Of a DNA stretch of 7,481 nt, positions 5,714 through 7,481 are shown piece after piece (within the stretch, counting starts at the first letter, position 1; each line of letters opens with the position of its first letter). The DNA is from Desulfobacterales bacterium (lineage in GTDB: Bacteria > Desulfobacterota > Desulfobacteria > Desulfobacterales > JAUCGF01): contig JAOZRC010000253.1 of NCBI GenBank assembly GCA_029940345.1, forward strand, positions 1-7,481, given 5' to 3'. The notes under the pieces were generated by a model. That model was not told the DNA's origin and ran no database searches. It saw only the letters and a program-made list of their open reading frames with translations. The position numbers and the translations under genes were made by a program.

Positions 5714-6187
5714 ATGCAATGGAGCGAAATCTGTGAAGATGGTCATCTTCACGATTTACCTTATAAAATAGAACTCAATGAATGGGGAAATATTGTTATG
5801 AGTCCGGCGTCCAATAGGCACGGTCGCTATCAGGCCCTTTTGATCAGACTGATTTCACAAATGAAAACGGATGGTGATATTATTGCGGAATGTTCTGTCA
5901 AAACCGGGAAAGGCACTAAGGTTGCCGACGTTGCATGGCTTTCGGATGCTTTTATTGAAGAATATGGGTTTAAAACGCCTTATGATGAATGCCCTGAACT
6001 GGTCATTGAGATTAAATCGCCATCTAATAGCTATACAGAACTGGAAGAAAAAGCGGATTTGTATTTTGCAAGAGGCGCATCCGAAGTGTGGATATGTGAT
6101 GAAGAGGGTAATATAAAAGTTTATTCTAAAGGGCTGGAAAAAGATAAATCAGCCATAATCGCAGGGTTTGAGAAGCAAATAGGTTAA
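5714..6187 (+). CDS. Uma2/DUF820 family PD-(D/E)XK nuclease-like protein
   Basis: A 157-residue cytoplasmic protein of the Uma2 (DUF820) family, a restriction-endonuclease-like fold abundant in cyanobacteria and some other lineages; cellular role poorly known. The catalytic-type residues are in place: D72 in VADVAW, then E99 and K101 in PELVIEIKSPS (the E-x-K of the fold). Next come the family helix TELEEKADLYFARGASEVWI (about 108-127) and DEEGNIKVYS (129-138). The N-terminal GNIVMSPAS.RHGRYQ segment (about 25-40) is also usual. It is shorter than many members (about 180-200) because the C-terminus ends soon after the final AGFE motif. An in-frame TAG at 5696-5698 fixes the start near 5714. 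It stands alone, with palindromes on its left; no partner toxin or restriction gene is adjacent. Confidence 0.88.
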   Translation: MQWSEICEDGHLHDLPYKIELNEWGNIVMSPASNRHGRYQALLIRLISQMKTDGDIIAECSVKTGKGTKVADVAWLSDAFIEEYGFKTPYDECPELVIEIKSPSNSYTELEEKADLYFARGASEVWICDEEGNIKVYSKGLEKDKSAIIAGFEKQIG

Positions 6188-6220
6188 ATCTGACAAATTA
6201 TTTTCTCCAGTTCCAAGGAG

Positions 6221-6250
6221 ATGGATAGAAGAGAGTCTTTGTTATTATGA
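6221..6250 (+). other. Nine-codon mini-ORF overlapping the next start
   Basis: ATG at 6221 opens MDRRESLLL and stops at TGA 6248-6250, overlapping the next gene's ATG (6247) as ATGA. AAGGAG sits at 6215-6220, immediately touching the mini-ORF ATG, too close to serve it well, and 26 bases from the gene start. It could be a leader peptide for coupling or pure chance. Confidence 0.2.
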
Positions 6251-6900
6251 AAAATAAGTATCTGGGCGTAATTCTTGTTGGTTTGATGATGGTGTTCAAT
6301 ATTTCCGGAAGTCATGCTAAAAATGTTAAGGCAAATGATATTCGCATTACCGTTCCTCACAATGTGATTACCGATATAATTAAGGCCGCCTTGCCGCTGA
6401 ATCTCGAAAAAGGGCCCTATTTAAAAGGTGCTTTATGGATTCACGCCATTGATCACCTCAAAATCGGCTCTGACAAGGTGGCGTTTGACATGAATATCCG
6501 CGGGAAAGACATTAAATTTGAAACCCAGTTGGGCAATCAAGCCCTGTTGATGGATATTGGCAACATCAATGCCGCGTTTAGCTGCAATGCTTCTTTGCGT
6601 TACGATGCGTCCAAACGATTGCTATATATTACGCCGCATATTTTACAAAAACAGGATCAAAATAAAGCGAATAAAATAGAGGCCAACCTGCTGCAATTGC
6701 TATCGCTGGCCAACGGCGTGGAATACCCCATTGAAATTCAAAAACTTCAGCCCCTTATCACCCAAATCAGCGGAGACCAATTCAATATTTATATGGATAT
6801 TACGAATATCCACACTAAAAATGATAAGGTTTTTATCAGCCTTCGACCGAAGGTTAAAAAAGTGAAACCAACGCTACCGTCCGGCAAAAAGTCTGAGTGA
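6247..6900 (+). CDS. Secreted protein of unknown function
   Basis: The product has 217 residues, starting with a clear Sec signal peptide (MKNK, hydrophobic 6-19) and a likely cleavage after A24 in SGSHA-KN. There is no lipobox cysteine, so it is probably soluble and periplasmic or exported. I do not recognise the family. The mature part alternates short strands with a helix: IRITVPHNVITDIIKAALPL, then LWIHAIDHLKIGSDKVAFDMNI, then SLRYDASKRLLYITPHIL, a helical LLQLLSLANG segment, and NIYMDITNIHTKNDKVFISLRP near the end, followed by a lysine-rich tail. The pattern reminds me of periplasmic lipid-binding-like proteins of the YceB/DUF1439 type, but this is a shape impression only. One interior cysteine (in FSCNAS) is seen. 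GAGAG at 6231-6235 is the likely Shine-Dalgarno. It lies 59 bases after the Uma2 gene on the same strand. Confidence 0.85.
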   Translation: MKNKYLGVILVGLMMVFNISGSHAKNVKANDIRITVPHNVITDIIKAALPLNLEKGPYLKGALWIHAIDHLKIGSDKVAFDMNIRGKDIKFETQLGNQALLMDIGNINAAFSCNASLRYDASKRLLYITPHILQKQDQNKANKIEANLLQLLSLANGVEYPIEIQKLQPLITQISGDQFNIYMDITNIHTKNDKVFISLRPKVKKVKPTLPSGKKSE

Positions 6901-6925
6901 CTCCGACGCCGTATTTCTGCGTCTC

Positions 6926-6953
6926 TTGACTATGAATGATTCGGTGCTATTTT
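6926..6953 (+). promoter_or_regulatory. Candidate promoter of the zinc ribbon gene
   Basis: TTGACT at 6926-6931 (5 of 6 to the -35 consensus) and TATTTT at 6948-6953 (4 of 6 to the -10) are 16 bases apart, in the 122-base gap before the FmdB-like gene. Downstream, TGATTATAAA occurs twice at 6968-6977 and 6979-6988, an 11-base period that would place both copies on the same DNA face; this could be an operator or simple AT-rich chance. Confidence 0.35.
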
Positions 6954-7010
6954 TATTTATGTGACAGTGATTATAAATTGATTATAAAAAAAGACCCGAA
7001 TGTATAAAAT

Positions 7011-7016
7011 AAGGAG
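7011..7016 (+). promoter_or_regulatory. Ribosome binding site of FmdB-like gene
   Basis: AAGGAG lies six bases before the ATG at 7023. This is a near-ideal site and fixes the start. Confidence 0.75.
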
Positions 7017-7022
7017 AACGTA

Positions 7023-7238
7023 ATGCCGATTTATGAATATCAATGTCTGGACTGTGATAACCAATATGAAGCGCTGGTGTTTTCTTCGGATGAATCCGAA
7101 CCGCCTTGTTCGCAATGCCAAAGTGTCAATGTTATCAAACTGATGTCCGCCGGATGCATTCTGAATAGCGGTGCCGGTGCATCGTCTGATATTGGCGCAT
7201 CCGCTGCTTCAGCGTGTCGGCCCACTGGCGGTGGCTGA
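7023..7238 (+). CDS. FmdB family zinc ribbon protein
   Basis: A 71-residue cytoplasmic protein opening MPIYEYQCLDC, the hallmark of FmdB-type (putative regulatory protein, CxxC_CxxC_SSSS) zinc ribbons. The metal ligands are C8-x2-C11 and C29-x2-C32. KLMSAG (40-44) and a small-residue tail of Ala, Gly and Ser follow, ending in two further cysteines (C45, C65) and PTGGG. Length and tail are normal for the family. The founding FmdB was linked to formamidase and amide regulation, but most members have no proven role. It appears to have its own promoter region and is followed after two bases by a palindrome, so it is probably a single-gene unit. Confidence 0.92.
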   Translation: MPIYEYQCLDCDNQYEALVFSSDESEPPCSQCQSVNVIKLMSAGCILNSGAGASSDIGASAASACRPTGGG

Positions 7239-7239
7239 G

Positions 7240-7288
7240 GCATTTAGCATCCAGTTCAGTTTGAACTAAAAAAATTATTGCTAAATGC
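7240..7288. repeat. Nested palindrome directly after the zinc ribbon gene
   Basis: GCATTTAGCA (7240-7249) and TGCTAAATGC (7279-7288) are perfect 10-base reverse complements. Inside lies a second hairpin, AGTTCA (7253-7258) with TGAACT (7262-7267), followed by a run of seven A. It starts one base after the TGA. The A-run means it does not read as a rightward intrinsic terminator, but it may cap the transcript. Confidence 0.65.
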
Positions 7289-7294
7289 AGTTCC

Positions 7295-7385
7295 GGAGTG
7301 CGAAAGTTAAGCGAAGCGGTCTTTCGCAAAAAAGTATTTGCGAAAGACTGCTCCGTTCCTCCGCTCTGCTTAACTTTCGCACTCC
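7295..7385. repeat. 91-base long hairpin repeat
   Basis: The outer arms 7295-7312 (ggagtgcgaaagttaagc) and 7368-7385 pair at 18 of 18 positions. An inner stem, 7315-7330 with 7337-7352, pairs along 16 positions with one G-T wobble and a 6-base loop AAAGTA. About 15 unpaired bases (7353-7367) sit on the right arm against two on the left, so the structure is a long stem with an asymmetric bulge. The GCGAAAG motif recurs in every arm. No coding content is present. It is probably a dispersed intergenic repeat rather than a terminator, since no T-run follows. Confidence 0.85.
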
Positions 7386-7458
7386 ATAAATTTCCATTGA
7401 ATTTGAATAAGATGCAAAATTATGCAACCTGTGCAATTGAAATATGATATTCCTTAAA

Positions 7459-7481
7459 AGCTCCGTGAGAGCGGCATATTT
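7459..7481. repeat. Possible edge of a further short hairpin repeat, cut by window end
   Basis: CTCCGTGAGAG with flanking G and C gives a small GCTC/GAGC stem, followed by CGGCATATTT up to the window end. From memory, a unit of this type (GCTCCGTAGGAGCGGCATAT) recurs in intergenic DNA of several bacterial genomes; I cannot verify that here. Bases 7386-7458 before it are AT-rich, with no gene. Confidence 0.3.

Noticed and set aside
5871..6116. Second forward frame inside the Uma2 gene
   Set aside because: It overlaps the catalytic-core coding region in another frame and its product has random-looking composition.
7135..7329. Minus-strand frame over the end of the zinc ribbon gene and palindromes
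   Set aside because: It is made partly of palindrome arms and antisense to fmdB; no start signal or domain.
1..7481. tRNA, rRNA, retron, phage or toxin-antitoxin genes
   Set aside because: I looked for tRNA arms, reverse transcriptase, integrase and small paired toxin-antitoxin frames and saw none I could support.

Overview
The window looks like a chromosomal segment of a moderate-GC, Gram-negative bacterium with an outer membrane. The best guess is a Desulfobacterota (deltaproteobacterial) lineage. This rests on the gene mix (type II secretion pseudopilins, a stand-alone cohesin domain, a Uma2-type nuclease, an FmdB-type zinc ribbon, a cyclase-FHA signalling protein) and on palindromic repeats at nearly every operon border. 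It is an inference, not a search result.

Layout. Bases 88-1035 (+) encode a class III nucleotide cyclase fused to a C-terminal FHA domain, with all the residues expected of an active adenylate cyclase. Convergent to it, 1123-1596 (-) encodes a secreted single-cohesin protein. A 536-base intergenic stretch (1597-2132) follows, and about half of it (1857-2099) is a non-coding, MITE-like imperfect palindrome whose right edge lies about 25 bases before the gspG ribosome binding site. Bases 2133-5425 (+) form a compact operon, gspG-gspH-gspI-gspJ-gspK: the complete pseudopilus subunit set of a type II secretion system. None of the assembly ATPase, platform, secretin or GspL/GspM genes is adjacent within the window.

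After gspK comes a 288-base gap with a 24-base-arm palindrome, then a Uma2/DUF820-family PD-(D/E)XK nuclease-like gene (5714-6187), a secreted protein of unknown function (6247-6900) and a small FmdB-family zinc ribbon protein (7023-7238). The last 243 bases hold two back-to-back palindromes and probably the edge of a further repeat.

How the genes may work together. GspG would form the pseudopilus shaft, with GspH, I, J and K at its tip, to push folded periplasmic proteins through an outer-membrane secretin encoded elsewhere. The cohesin protein and the 6247-6900 protein both carry signal peptides and could be periplasmic or secreted partners or cargo, but only proximity supports this. The cyclase-FHA protein would link cAMP synthesis to phospho-threonine recognition. 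I found no clear defence island, CRISPR array, RNA gene or intact transposase. The more unusual material is the palindromic repeat content, the stand-alone cohesin beside the pseudopilins, the predicted Ala at the GspJ cleavage site, and a hairpin between the Shine-Dalgarno sequence and the start codon of the Uma2 gene.
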